A DNA stretch of 33,513 nucleotides from WQUF01 sp031549885 (GTDB lineage: Bacteria; Bacillota; Clostridia; Clostridiales; Clostridiaceae). The position numbers and the translations under genes are program-made. Positions 1-8,652 of this stretch are shown piece after piece (the stretch's first letter is position 1; every line of letters starts with the position of its first letter). The stretch lies in assembly GCA_031549885.1 (NCBI GenBank), contig JAVBPD010000145.1, positions 1 through 33,513 of the forward strand, given 5' to 3'. The notes beneath the pieces are model-generated. The model was not told the origin of the DNA and searched no databases. It saw only the letters and a program-made list of their open reading frames with translations.

Positions 1-82
1 TATGGAGAAGATATAGGATATCCTCCGAGCTTAGCCACCTGATTCGACAAATTCGCCAGATGGCCTAGAGGTGCTTTGTGAA
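1..82. other. GC-richer edge fragment, unidentified
   Basis: The first ~80 bases are clearly GC-richer than everything that follows and end abruptly at an A-run near 83. They contain an imperfect inverted repeat (GCCACCTG near 34-41 against CAGATGGC near 58-65), flanked by CCTC (23-26) and GAGG, so a folded RNA or a recombination-type hairpin is possible. Short open frames exist on both strands: a plus-frame tail stopping at 66-68 and an open minus frame running off the window edge. None matches a family I can name. It could be the end of an upstream gene, a mobile-element remnant or a structured RNA. Confidence 0.3.
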
Positions 83-227
83 ATTAAAAAAAACAAAAAA
101 TATGAAAAACTGCGCAGATAAAAATATCAAAAGTAAAAATAATTTCTCGGAAAATTTTTCTTAAAAAATAGGAACACTTTTATATAAATTCTTAAAATTT
201 GGACGAATTAAATTTATAAAATTTTAT

Positions 228-286
228 GTATAGTATGCTTGACATTTTTTGATAAGTAAACTATACTAAAAATAGCAAGTATGCTT
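228..286 (+). promoter_or_regulatory. Promoter and candidate operator of the XRE module
   Basis: A consensus promoter is visible: -35 TTGACA at 239-244, a 17-base spacer, and -10 TATACT at 262-267. The inverted repeat GTATAGT (228-234) / ACTATAC (260-266) brackets the -35 and overlaps the -10. A direct repeat AGTATGCTT occurs at 232-240 and 278-286. Repeats overlapping the core promoter of an HTH gene suggest autoregulation by its product; this last point is inference. Confidence 0.7.
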
Positions 287-307
287 TGCAATAAATGAGG
301 TGATAAG

Positions 308-514
308 TTGAAGACAAGAATTCAAGAGCTTAGGAAAAAAAATAAATTATCTCAAGAAGAACTAGCTTTAGCAGTTGGAGTTACAAGGCAAACTATTACC
401 TCAATTGAATGTGAAAGATATACTGCTTCATTAGTTTTAGCCTATAAGATAGCAAAGTATTTTAATATGACAATTGAGGAAGTTTTTGATTTTTCTGATG
501 TGGAGGATTTATAG
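308..514 (+). CDS. XRE-family HTH transcriptional regulator
   Basis: A 68-residue protein consisting almost entirely of one helix-turn-helix domain: residues ~1-60 show the Cro/CI-type pattern LSQEELALAVGVTRQTI followed by IECERYTASL, the usual recognition-helix region. It should bind DNA as a dimer and repress nearby promoters, probably its own. It starts at TTG (308) behind GAGGTGA at the right distance. Its stop abuts the ATG of the next gene, so it is co-transcribed with two membrane-protein genes. Small XRE regulators of this size paired with short membrane proteins are common in Firmicutes. The regulated signal is unknown. Confidence 0.85.
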   Translation: MKTRIQELRKKNKLSQEELALAVGVTRQTITSIECERYTASLVLAYKIAKYFNMTIEEVFDFSDVEDL

Positions 515-946
515 ATGGAAAATTATAAAAAAAGCTTAAAAACTAAAAATTTTTGGATGATACTAATAATAATATTTATATTTGCTATTTATTTAATTTT
601 ACTAATTAATAAAAAATTTATTGATGAATATGATTTAGGCTTTAGCTTAGGTGTATTTACTGGCCTTTCTGTAGAAATTTTATTTTTTATAACAAGAAAT
701 TTATTGACTTTAAGAAATGAAGATAAATTAAGAAGATTGTACATTAAAGAACATGATGAAAGATCCCTAATGATCAAGCAAAAAACAGGATCAATAGGAA
801 TTCAAATTTGCATGATTGGTTTAGGTATTGCTTCTTTAGTTTCAATTTTCTTTGATAAAACAGTTTTCTATTCATTATTTGCTGCACTTTTTTTCATTGC
901 TATTGTTAAGGCTATTTTAAAAATTTATTATATGAAAAAATTTTAA
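515..946 (+). CDS. Small multi-pass membrane protein of the XRE module
   Basis: 143 residues with four likely membrane helices: ~13-32 (MILIIIFIFAIYLILLI), ~43-63, ~95-111 and ~115-136. A charged cytoplasmic stretch around residues 68-87 (RNEDKLRRLYIKEHDERS) separates the two pairs. The ATG follows the regulator's stop codon directly, so translation is probably coupled. I do not recognise a named family with certainty; it resembles the DUF-type membrane partners often encoded next to short XRE regulators. No catalytic motif is visible. A membrane sensor or self-protection role is only a guess from context. Confidence 0.7.
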   Translation: MENYKKSLKTKNFWMILIIIFIFAIYLILLINKKFIDEYDLGFSLGVFTGLSVEILFFITRNLLTLRNEDKLRRLYIKEHDERSLMIKQKTGSIGIQICMIGLGIASLVSIFFDKTVFYSLFAALFFIAIVKAILKIYYMKKF

Positions 947-958
947 GGAGGAAATATA

Positions 959-1153
959 ATGAAAAATTTGCCTTTGATCTTTGGAATTATAATTATGACT
1001 ATTGCACAATTAGTTAGGCACACATTAAATATAGAGAATTTTGGTTTAGATTTTTTAATGGGAGCTGGAATCGGGCTTGAAATTGTAGGACTTATATGCA
1101 TTAATCATGGCGATAAAATTAAAAATTTAAAAAAGAAATTATTTTTTAAATAA
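959..1153 (+). CDS. Small two-helix membrane protein
   Basis: 64 residues with two predicted membrane helices (~4-20 and ~30-50) joined by a short loop, ending in a lysine-rich tail (KIKNLKKKLFFK) that should lie in the cytoplasm. The start is supported by AAGGAGG (946-952), just ahead of the ATG, and the gene lies 12 bases after the preceding one. It is the last gene of the three-gene module. Function unknown; no recognisable motif. Confidence 0.65.
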   Translation: MKNLPLIFGIIIMTIAQLVRHTLNIENFGLDFLMGAGIGLEIVGLICINHGDKIKNLKKKLFFK

Positions 1154-1154
1154 A

Positions 1155-1176
1155 ATGGTGCTTATTTAGGCACCAT
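1155..1176 (-). terminator. Rho-independent terminator of the typA-pbp operon
   Basis: Stem ATGGTGC (1155-1161) / GCACCAT (1170-1176) with an 8-base loop. Read on the minus strand it is followed by a T-rich stretch (TTTTATTTAAAAAA), as expected after the PBP gene ending at 1178. The plus-strand side has only a weak T-tract, but the hairpin may also stop the converging XRE module. Confidence 0.7.
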
Positions 1177-1177
1177 C

Positions 1178-2815
1178 TTACTCATCAATTTTGCTTTTTT
1201 CTATTAATAAATTGCAAATCTTATTAAAAACAGGACCGCATACTTTTCCACCTACATTTTCATCTTTTGATAAATCTTCACTAAACACGCAAACAGTGTA
1301 TGTCTTTTCTCCCACTGTTATGTATCCAACAAGCCATCCATCGTAAATTTTTGTGCCTTGATCCATTCTTTCAGCAGTTCCCGTTTTTCCTCCCATGGCA
1401 TAACCATCTATTTTATAATCTTTTAATGTGTCATTATCTAGTACTTTTTCCATATCTTTTTTTACAAGTTTGCTTGAAGTCTTTGAAAATATTCTCTCTG
1501 AAGTTATTTTCCATTTTTTTATAAGTTCACCTTTTGAATTTACAACCCCTTCTAAAAGGCTAGGCTTAACATATACTCCATCATTTACAATTGTATTTGC
1601 CATACTGCAAGCTTCAATTGGAGTAATCCTTATATTTTGACCAAAGGAAAGCAAGGTAATGTCTCCTTCATCTAAGTTTTCATCATTAAAAAAAAACTTT
1701 CCGCCAACTTCGCCATTTATATCTAAAAGTTTCTCATCTAAATTAAGTTTATGTAAATAGCTTTTTAAATCGCTTCCAATTCTATGTCCAATTTGAACAA
1801 ATGTATCGTTGCAGGACATTTCAAGTGCATCTGCAATAGCTAATTCCCCATGATTGCTTACATAGTCTTCATATTTTCCTTCACATTTAAACTTTTCATC
1901 TCTAGAAACTACGTTTTTATCAAAAGATATAGCTTCAACTATAATCTTAAATATAGATCCAGGAAAGAAACCACCGTATGTACCATATCCTATATTCCTA
2001 TTTTCAAGTAAATAATTATCTTGTGTCATTGATAAAACTTTACCTGTTGCAGAATCCATGACAATTGCTGAAATGCCTCTTGCTTTGTTGTCGTTATTAA
2101 AATTTTCTAAATATTCATGCAAATCTTTTTGAAGCTTTTCATCTAAAGTTAATTTAATGTTGTAATTATTGTCTAAAGTGCTTTCTTCACTTTTTTTATA
2201 GTAACCATATTCATCAGGAGCAAATTTAATGCTGTCATATTCATTGTTTTTTGTTAAATCTGAAATTAAACCTTCTATGCCAGATTTAAGCTTTCTTTCT
2301 CCTTTATCGTCTTCATAAAATGGATTTGTCAGCATGCTTTCAATGCTATAATTGTTATCTTTATTGATTATATCTTTTTCATAACAATATGTTCCTGGTA
2401 TTCCTTTAATTGAGTTTAACTTATCATAGGTATTTTTATCTATTTCAAAATATTTTTTATAGCCAGGCTCTTCAAATATTTTAGTAATATCATAATCTTC
2501 ATTGCACCCTTTTAATATGTATTTTAGCGTAAGCAAGTCTTCCATGTTTTCTTCTTGGTTGTTCTGTTTAAAGTTCTTTTTGTCTATTACAAAATAATAA
2601 GCTATTTTATGATTCATAATATCATTGCCATTTCTATCTAGCAATTTATAATTTGTATCGCTTGCCACTTCTGTATAGTTATATTGGTTTTCAGCTAAAA
2701 CTTTTAAATCAGATGAAGATGTTAAAAACATTATTCTAACAGCTATTAAAGATAATAGTGTTGAAAAAAATATTGAGAGCATAAATATTCTTACATTAAT
2801 TCTTTTTCTTTTCAA
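1178..2815 (-). CDS. Class B penicillin-binding protein (D,D-transpeptidase)
   Basis: Cell-wall transpeptidase that cross-links peptidoglycan stem peptides on the outer face of the membrane. From the TTG start at 2815 (SD GGAGGTG six bases upstream) it has ~545 residues. It has a short basic N-terminus, one membrane anchor (~6-32), an N-terminal pedestal region to ~220 and a C-terminal transpeptidase domain. All three active-site motifs are present: SIFK (nucleophile Ser ~287, Lys ~290), SCN (~334-336) and KTG (~477-479). No glycosyltransferase domain is seen, hence class B. A GTG at 2830 lies inside the SD region and is less likely. Last gene of the operon, 46 bases after trhP. It is shorter than typical PBP2 or SpoVD proteins; the exact cellular role is not clear. 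Confidence 0.88.
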   Translation of the reverse strand: MKRKRINVRIFMLSIFFSTLLSLIAVRIMFLTSSSDLKVLAENQYNYTEVASDTNYKLLDRNGNDIMNHKIAYYFVIDKKNFKQNNQEENMEDLLTLKYILKGCNEDYDITKIFEEPGYKKYFEIDKNTYDKLNSIKGIPGTYCYEKDIINKDNNYSIESMLTNPFYEDDKGERKLKSGIEGLISDLTKNNEYDSIKFAPDEYGYYKKSEESTLDNNYNIKLTLDEKLQKDLHEYLENFNNDNKARGISAIVMDSATGKVLSMTQDNYLLENRNIGYGTYGGFFPGSIFKIIVEAISFDKNVVSRDEKFKCEGKYEDYVSNHGELAIADALEMSCNDTFVQIGHRIGSDLKSYLHKLNLDEKLLDINGEVGGKFFFNDENLDEGDITLLSFGQNIRITPIEACSMANTIVNDGVYVKPSLLEGVVNSKGELIKKWKITSERIFSKTSSKLVKKDMEKVLDNDTLKDYKIDGYAMGGKTGTAERMDQGTKIYDGWLVGYITVGEKTYTVCVFSEDLSKDENVGGKVCGPVFNKICNLLIEKSKIDE

Positions 2816-2861
2816 AAAAAACACCTCCACTTGATTATTAACAATGTAAAGGTGTATTTAT

Positions 2862-4082
2862 TCAACTTTTTTGTTTAAATAATATATCTTTAGGAAAAAG
2901 TTCTATTTGTACCTTAGCGTAGTATTCCATTTGGGCAACTTTAGTTGAATCTATTTTTTCATTTGAATCATTGTAAAGATCATTTAAAAATGTATATTGT
3001 AGATCTCCTTTAGGTCTGAGAACTCCTACTTCATCACCTTCAAACAGCTTATTTCTCTGCTCAATCTTTGCAATTTTTGTTTCTTTATCATATTCTTTAA
3101 CAATTCCAACTATATCATAATTTCTGATGTAAGACTCTTTATGATATGTTTGTTTCATTTGTTCTCCTAAGAAAAAACCTGTAAAAAACTCTCTGTGGCT
3201 GTTTAAATTTAAATAATCCATCCATTTTTTATTAAATATATATTCCTTAGGATTTTCTAAATATGAATCTAAAGCTTCTCTATATGCCTTTACTACAGTG
3301 GAAACATAAAATGAGCTTTTCATCCTACCTTCTATTTTAAAAGAAGTAACTCCTAATTCCATTAACTCTGGTATATGCTCAATCATGCAAAGATCCTTTG
3401 AGCTCATTATATAAGATCCTCTGTCATCTTCTATTATGTCAAAGTATTCTCCTGGCCTTTTTTCTTCCACTAAACTATATTTATATCTGCAAGGCTGAGT
3501 ACACTCTCCTCTATTTGCATCCCTACCAGTCATATAATTTGATAAAAGACACCTTCCTGAATAACTCATGCACATGGAACCATGAACAAAAACTTCAAGT
3601 TCCAGTGTATCTGGTGTATTTTCTCTTAATTTTTTTATTTCCTCAAAACTCATTTCCCTTGCAAGAACTATCCTTTTAATTCCATGTTTATGCCAAAATG
3701 CAGCTGATTTGTGATTTACATTATTAGCTTGTGTACTTAAATGCAATTCCAAATTTGGAACAACAGATTGCGCTGTCATAATTATGCCAGGGTCTGATAC
3801 TATAATTGCATCAACGTTCATCTTTTCTAAATTTACTAAATAATCCTCAAGGCCTAATAAATCATCTTCATGAGGAAAAACATTTAAAGTCACATATACC
3901 TTTTTTCCTAATTTGTGAGCATAATTAATAGCATCTTTTAAATCATCATCGCTGAAATTATCTGCAAAGGCTCTTAAATTAAGCTTGCTTCCCCCTATAT
4001 AAACTGCATCTGCTCCAAAATCTATGGCAACTTTTAAATTTTTAATATTTCCAGCTGGGGCTAAAATTTCAGGCTTAATCAT
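2862..4082 (-). CDS. trhP: U32 family tRNA hydroxylation protein (TrhP-like)
   Basis: 406 residues, U32 peptidase-like family. Members of this branch (TrhP; B. subtilis YrrN/YrrO, E. coli YegQ) are needed for hydroxylation of tRNA wobble uridine 34 to ho5U, using prephenate, and are not believed to be true peptidases. Visible features are the N-terminal PEILAPAG (~4-11), an alpha/beta barrel-like body, and four cysteines (C171, C178, C194, C232) spaced like the [4Fe-4S] ligands described for U32 proteins. The start overlaps the end of trmR by four bases (ATGA), which links it to the methyltransferase acting on the same nucleotide. That adjacency favours tRNA modification over a generic collagenase-type label. 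Confidence 0.85.
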   Translation of the reverse strand: MIKPEILAPAGNIKNLKVAIDFGADAVYIGGSKLNLRAFADNFSDDDLKDAINYAHKLGKKVYVTLNVFPHEDDLLGLEDYLVNLEKMNVDAIIVSDPGIIMTAQSVVPNLELHLSTQANNVNHKSAAFWHKHGIKRIVLAREMSFEEIKKLRENTPDTLELEVFVHGSMCMSYSGRCLLSNYMTGRDANRGECTQPCRYKYSLVEEKRPGEYFDIIEDDRGSYIMSSKDLCMIEHIPELMELGVTSFKIEGRMKSSFYVSTVVKAYREALDSYLENPKEYIFNKKWMDYLNLNSHREFFTGFFLGEQMKQTYHKESYIRNYDIVGIVKEYDKETKIAKIEQRNKLFEGDEVGVLRPKGDLQYTFLNDLYNDSNEKIDSTKVAQMEYYAKVQIELFPKDILFKQKS

Positions 4083-4735
4083 AATTGTTCCTCCTTTCTA
4101 TAAATAAGCGCAATGCCATCTGACATTGGAATAATTGAAACTATGAGATTTTTATCACAAGTTATCTCTTCAATATATTTTCTCATTCTTTTTACAATTG
4201 TAATTTTTCTTCTTTTTATCATTTCCTTTGAAGCAAGCATACCTCTAAATAAAACATTGTCAGCAATGATGATACCATTTTTATTTAAAAGCCTCATGCA
4301 ATGAGGGTGGAAATGGTTGTAATGACCCTTTCCAGCATCTATAAATATCATATCATATTTATTATTTAAGTTTTCTAAAACCTCTAAACATTCACCTTTT
4401 ATGATTTCTATATTTTCTTCTAAATTAAATTTTTTTATATTTTCTATTGCCTTAAATATCATCTCTTCATTTCTCTCAATGGTTGTAATTAATGCCTTGT
4501 TTTCGGAAAAAATGCTCATTGATATAGATGAATACCCAATGGCTGTACCAAGTTCTAAAATTTTAGCTGGTCTTTTAATGTTTATCATAAACTTTAAAAA
4601 TTGTGCAACTTCTTTTGATATAATTGGCACATTGTTTATTTTCGCATAATCTTCTATTTCTTTTAACATTGGAATTGATTCTTCTGTGATGCTCCTTATA
4701 TACTCCTCAATATAAGGAATTGTTACACCATCCAA
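4079..4735 (-). CDS. trmR: tRNA 5-hydroxyuridine methyltransferase (TrmR-like)
   Basis: 218-residue class I SAM-dependent O-methyltransferase. In B. subtilis the equivalent gene (yrrM, now trmR) methylates ho5U34 to mo5U34 in tRNAs that read family codon boxes. The glycine-rich SAM motif is at ~59-66 (ILELGTAI). FIDAGKGHY (~131-139) supplies the metal/substrate region typical of the COMT-like O-methyltransferase branch, and ADNVLFRG follows. It starts at TTG (4735) with AGGTGGG three bases before it; no in-frame ATG is better placed. It lies 8 bases after typA and overlaps trhP by 4, so the two steps of mo5U34 synthesis are translationally coupled. A generic catechol-type O-methyltransferase is the alternative; context argues against it. 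Confidence 0.85.
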   Translation of the reverse strand: MDGVTIPYIEEYIRSITEESIPMLKEIEDYAKINNVPIISKEVAQFLKFMINIKRPAKILELGTAIGYSSISMSIFSENKALITTIERNEEMIFKAIENIKKFNLEENIEIIKGECLEVLENLNNKYDMIFIDAGKGHYNHFHPHCMRLLNKNGIIIADNVLFRGMLASKEMIKRRKITIVKRMRKYIEEITCDKNLIVSIIPMSDGIALIYRKEEQL

Positions 4736-4743
4736 ATTCCCAC

Positions 4744-6564
4744 CTACTTAACTTTTTTTAAAGATTTCTTTCTTAAATTTGAATCTAAAATAATTTTTCT
4801 CATTCTAATTAATTTTGGAGTAACCTCTACTAATTCATCAGTAGTTATGAACTCTAAGCACTTTTCTAAGGTCATTTGTGTTATTGGAACGAGCTTTAAT
4901 GCATCATCTGATCCAGATGCCCTCATATTTGTAAGCTGCTTTTTCTTGCACACATTTACCTCTATATCTTCTGATCTTGAGCATTCTCCTACAACCATTC
5001 CCTCATATACTTCTGTAGCAGGCCCAATAAATAACTCTCCTCTTTCTTGAGCATTGTATAAACCATAAGTTACTGCTGTACCTGATTCAAAGGCAACTAA
5101 GGACCCCCTAGGTCTATCCTCTATTTCTCCTTTGAATTCTTCATAACCTTCAAAAATAGTATTCATAATACCATTTCCTCTTGTTTCATTTACAAATTCG
5201 CTTCTGTAGCCAATTAATCCCCTAGAAGGTATTCTAAATTCAAGCCTTGAATAACCATTTACGCTAGATGTCATATTTACCATTTCTGCTTTCCTAGTTC
5301 CTAAAGATTGAATAACATTTCCAACATAATCCTCTGGCACGGCTATAATCAAAAGCTCAATTGGTTCTAATTTTTTTCCATTTTTTTCTTTAAAGATTAC
5401 AACAGGCTTTGAAACTTGAAATTCATATCCTTCTCTTCTCATATTTTCAATTAAAATTGATAAATGAAGCTCTCCTCTGCCTGAAACTTTAAAAGTGTCT
5501 TTAGAATCTGTTTCTTCAACCTTTAAGCTTACATTTGTATCTAATTCTTTCATGAGCCTTCCTCTTAAATGCCTAGAAGTTACATATTCTCCCTCTCTTC
5601 CTGCAAAAGGTGAATCATTTACTATAAAATTCATTGACAAAGTTGGCTCATCAATTTCAACAAAATCAAGCGGTTCTACACAATTTACATCGCAAATTGT
5701 ATCTCCAATGTTTATTCCTTCAATTCCTGATATGGCAACAATATCACCAAATTTAACTTCTAAAGCTTCTTCCTTTTTTAAGCCTTCAAAAGTATACAAA
5801 TTAGATATTTTAACATTTCTTGTGTTTTTATCCTTATCTACTAATATAGCATTTTGATTCTTTTTCACGCTGCCTCTATATATTTTGCCTATTGCAATTC
5901 TACCAACATATTCATTTGAATCTATTGTAGAGACTAAAATTTGAAGGCCCTCTCCGTTATTTTCACAAGGGCAAGGAACCTCTTTAATTATAGTTTGGAA
6001 AAGAGGTTCCATATCATTATTTTCATCATCAAGCTTATATTTTGCAAATGATTTTTTTGCAGATGTATACACAACTGGAAAATCTAATTGATCATCATTT
6101 GCTCCAAGCTCAATAAATAACTCTAAAACTTCATCTAAAACTTCTTCTGCTCTTTGACCTTCTCTATCTATTTTATTTATTACAACTATTGGCTTTAAAT
6201 TTAAATTTAAAGCTTTCTTTAAAACAAATTTAGTCTGTGGCATACAACCTTCTATAGCATCTACTACTAAGAGAACCGCATCGACCATTTTTAAAACTCG
6301 TTCAACTTCTCCACCAAAATCAGCATGTCCTGGTGTATCTACAATATTTAATTTAATCCCACTATGGAATATGGAGGTATTTTTCGCAAGAATTGTTATA
6401 CCTCTTTCCCTTTCAATGTCATTTGAGTCCATGACCCTCTCTTCTATTTTTTCATTTAATCTAAATATACTACTAGCTTTTAAAAGGCTATCAACCAAAG
6501 TAGTTTTGCCATGATCTACATGTGCAATTATTGCTATATTTCTTATATCTTCTCTATTATTCAT
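4744..6564 (-). CDS. typA: Ribosome-associated translational GTPase TypA/BipA
   Basis: 606 residues, the usual length for the family. GTPase motifs: G1 HVDHGKTT (15-22), G2 around RERGITI (53-59), G3 DTPGH (77-81) and G4 NKID (131-134). Beta-barrel and EF-G-like domains follow, with the family-typical SRGLIGYRSEF and the C-terminal RPRGSLVAFESG. It binds the 70S ribosome at the elongation-factor site and supports 50S assembly and growth at low temperature or under stress. ATG start with GGAGGATAG just upstream. It is the first gene of an operon with trmR, trhP and the PBP; a terminator at 6575-6610 separates it from ylbF, so it should have its own promoter. Confidence 0.95.
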   Translation of the reverse strand: MNNREDIRNIAIIAHVDHGKTTLVDSLLKASSIFRLNEKIEERVMDSNDIERERGITILAKNTSIFHSGIKLNIVDTPGHADFGGEVERVLKMVDAVLLVVDAIEGCMPQTKFVLKKALNLNLKPIVVINKIDREGQRAEEVLDEVLELFIELGANDDQLDFPVVYTSAKKSFAKYKLDDENNDMEPLFQTIIKEVPCPCENNGEGLQILVSTIDSNEYVGRIAIGKIYRGSVKKNQNAILVDKDKNTRNVKISNLYTFEGLKKEEALEVKFGDIVAISGIEGINIGDTICDVNCVEPLDFVEIDEPTLSMNFIVNDSPFAGREGEYVTSRHLRGRLMKELDTNVSLKVEETDSKDTFKVSGRGELHLSILIENMRREGYEFQVSKPVVIFKEKNGKKLEPIELLIIAVPEDYVGNVIQSLGTRKAEMVNMTSSVNGYSRLEFRIPSRGLIGYRSEFVNETRGNGIMNTIFEGYEEFKGEIEDRPRGSLVAFESGTAVTYGLYNAQERGELFIGPATEVYEGMVVGECSRSEDIEVNVCKKKQLTNMRASGSDDALKLVPITQMTLEKCLEFITTDELVEVTPKLIRMRKIILDSNLRKKSLKKVK

Positions 6565-6574
6565 CTATCCTCCG

Positions 6575-6610
6575 AAAATTAAAAAATTTTGGATGCCAAA
6601 AAGCATCCAA
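6575..6610 (-). terminator. Rho-independent terminator after ylbF
   Basis: Stem TTGGATGC (6589-6596) / GCATCCAA (6603-6610), loop of 6, followed on the minus strand by AAAATTTTTTAATTTT. It lies between the ylbF stop (6623) and the typA start. Confidence 0.8.
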
Positions 6611-6622
6611 GTTTATTATATA

Positions 6623-6955
6623 TTAATAAATATCAATTTCAACTGCTTGTGAAAGTATTTTCATAATATCAGACCACATGAGCCCAAATCTTTCTTCATT
6701 CATTAAATAATCATTTATTTTTGGATTTTTAGAAGCATCATCGTATAATTCTTGAAGTTTAGCTTTCATTTCATCAGAAATGTGATTATTTTGTATTTGC
6801 TCTTGATATGCTTCCATTTGCAATTTTCTAAATTCACTTATTATTTTCTTATCTTCTTCACTTGTTATAGATTCCTTAACTTTTTTAAATTCTAAAAATT
6901 GTTCACTTTCCTTTAGTGCTTTTGCAAGCTCATTTGCTTTATCATATATATTCAT
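6623..6955 (-). CDS. YlbF/YmcA family protein
   Basis: 110 residues, almost all helical. The family pattern is visible: an N-terminal A-x-ELAKALKESEQFLEFK (~8-24), FRKLQMEAYQEQI in the middle, and a C-terminal FGLMWSDIMKIL. In B. subtilis, YlbF with YmcA and YaaT forms an Fe-S-containing complex that modulates RNase Y-dependent mRNA processing, competence and sporulation. Here the gene lies 18 bases downstream of rnjA, which also points to RNA turnover. The few-member family has several paralogues, so I do not assign a specific symbol. No cysteine is present, so this protein alone would not ligate a cluster. Confidence 0.8.
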   Translation of the reverse strand: MNIYDKANELAKALKESEQFLEFKKVKESITSEEDKKIISEFRKLQMEAYQEQIQNNHISDEMKAKLQELYDDASKNPKINDYLMNEERFGLMWSDIMKILSQAVEIDIY

Positions 6956-6973
6956 AATAGCCTCCGATTTTTA

Positions 6974-8635
6974 TTATATTTCCATTATTATTGGCAATAT
7001 CATAGGTTTTCTCTTTGTTTTTTCATATAAAAACAACCTTAATGTATCTTTAACTTTAGATTTAATCGTAGCCCAATCCTTAACTTTATTTTCTCCACAT
7101 TCTTTTAAGGTTGTCTTAACTAAATCCTTAGCCTCTTCCATTAAATCTTCTGATTCACGAACATAAACAAATCCTCTTGATATTATATCTGGGCCTGCTA
7201 TAACGCTGCCATTGCCCTTTTCCATCGTTACAACAACAGTAAGAATTCCATCTTGCGATAGGTGCTTTCTATCCCTTAAAACAACGCTTCCAACATCTCC
7301 TACTCCAAGACCATCAACAAATATCTGCCCTGAAGAAACAAATCCATTTTTTCTAATTCCTTCTTTGCTTACTTCTACAACTTCCCCATTTTCAGCTATA
7401 ATGATATTTTTGCTATCCATTCCAAGTCCTACAGCAAGGTCTGCATGAGTTTTTAAATGCCTGTATTCTCCATGAACTGGTACAAAATACTTAGGTTTTA
7501 CCAAAGAGTGCATTAATTTTAATTCTTCCTTACAAGCATGTCCTGATACATGAACATCTGCAAGTGTTTCATATATTACATCTGCGCCTTTAATAAATAA
7601 TTGGTTTATTACCCTTGAAACTAATTTTTCATTTCCTGGAATAGGTGTTGCAGAAATAATAACTGTATCACCAGGTCTTATGGTGACTTTTTTGTGATCT
7701 CCTGCTGCCATTCTAGACAAAGCAGACATTGGTTCACCTTGGCTTCCAGTTGTAACTATTGCTATTTGCCCGTCAGCATATTTATTTATATCATCTATAT
7801 CAATAAAATCTCCCTGTTCAACTTTTAAATAACCTATATTTTCTGCTACTTCAAAGATATTTTCCATGCTCCTACCAGAAACCGCCACTTTTCTTCCTGT
7901 AAGTGCTGCTGCCTCTGCCACTTGCTGTATTCTGTGAATATGAGATGCAAATGTTGCAACTATAATTCTACCTTTAGCTTTAGTAAATATTCGTTTAAAA
8001 GTTTCTCCAACAGTTCTTTCAGACATTGTATACCCTGGCCTTTCAACATTAGTTGAGTCAGCCATCATCATAAGAACTCCCTTTTTACCAAGCTCTGCAA
8101 ACCTTCCAAAATCTGCGAATTGGCCATCAATCGGTGTATAATCTACTTTAAAATCTCCGGTATGTAGCAATACCCCAGCTTGAGTGTGAATTGCTAAAGC
8201 ACAAGCATCTGCTATGCTATGCGAAGTTCTTATAAATTCAACTTGTATATTGTTAAACTTTATTCTATCCCCTGGCATTACTCTTTTTAATTCAACAGAT
8301 GATAATAAGCCGTTCTCTTTAAGTTTTGTTTCAACTATTCCAAGCGTTAACTTAGTACCATATACTGGAACATTAAGGTCCTTTAATACATAAGGGAGTG
8401 CTCCAATATGATCTTCATGGCCATGGGTTAAAAAAATACCCTTCACCTTATCTTTATTTTTAATTAAATGCGTTATGTCAGGTATTACAAGGTCAATACC
8501 TAGCATTTCTTCATCAGGAAATTTAAGGCCACAATCTATCACAATGATTTCATCTTTAAACTCAACCATAGATATATTTTTGCCTATCTCATTTAATCCT
8601 CCTAATGAAATAAACTTTATTTTGTCTTTTTTCAA
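6974..8635 (-). CDS. rnjA: Ribonuclease J
   Basis: 553 residues, full length for the family. It is a metallo-beta-lactamase/beta-CASP nuclease with 5'-to-3' exonuclease and endonuclease activity, central to mRNA decay and rRNA maturation in Firmicutes. The metal-binding HGHEDH motif is at 71-76; later motifs include LLHTGDFK, ADSTN and the beta-CASP region ATFASHIHR, with SGHA and PVHGE near the end of the catalytic core. The C-terminal ~100 residues are the RNase J dimerisation region. It starts at TTG (8635) with AAGGAGGT ideally placed. It lies between fur and ylbF with gaps of 17-18 bases, consistent with one operon. Confidence 0.95.
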   Translation of the reverse strand: MKKDKIKFISLGGLNEIGKNISMVEFKDEIIVIDCGLKFPDEEMLGIDLVIPDITHLIKNKDKVKGIFLTHGHEDHIGALPYVLKDLNVPVYGTKLTLGIVETKLKENGLLSSVELKRVMPGDRIKFNNIQVEFIRTSHSIADACALAIHTQAGVLLHTGDFKVDYTPIDGQFADFGRFAELGKKGVLMMMADSTNVERPGYTMSERTVGETFKRIFTKAKGRIIVATFASHIHRIQQVAEAAALTGRKVAVSGRSMENIFEVAENIGYLKVEQGDFIDIDDINKYADGQIAIVTTGSQGEPMSALSRMAAGDHKKVTIRPGDTVIISATPIPGNEKLVSRVINQLFIKGADVIYETLADVHVSGHACKEELKLMHSLVKPKYFVPVHGEYRHLKTHADLAVGLGMDSKNIIIAENGEVVEVSKEGIRKNGFVSSGQIFVDGLGVGDVGSVVLRDRKHLSQDGILTVVVTMEKGNGSVIAGPDIISRGFVYVRESEDLMEEAKDLVKTTLKECGENKVKDWATIKSKVKDTLRLFLYEKTKRKPMILPIIMEI

Positions 8636-8652
8636 AAAATTACCTCCTTAGA

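Noticed and set aside
1..82. tRNA or ribosomal RNA end at the left edge
   Set aside because: The hairpin lacks a T-arm with the standard loop and no CCA or acceptor pairing; no rRNA signature was recognised.
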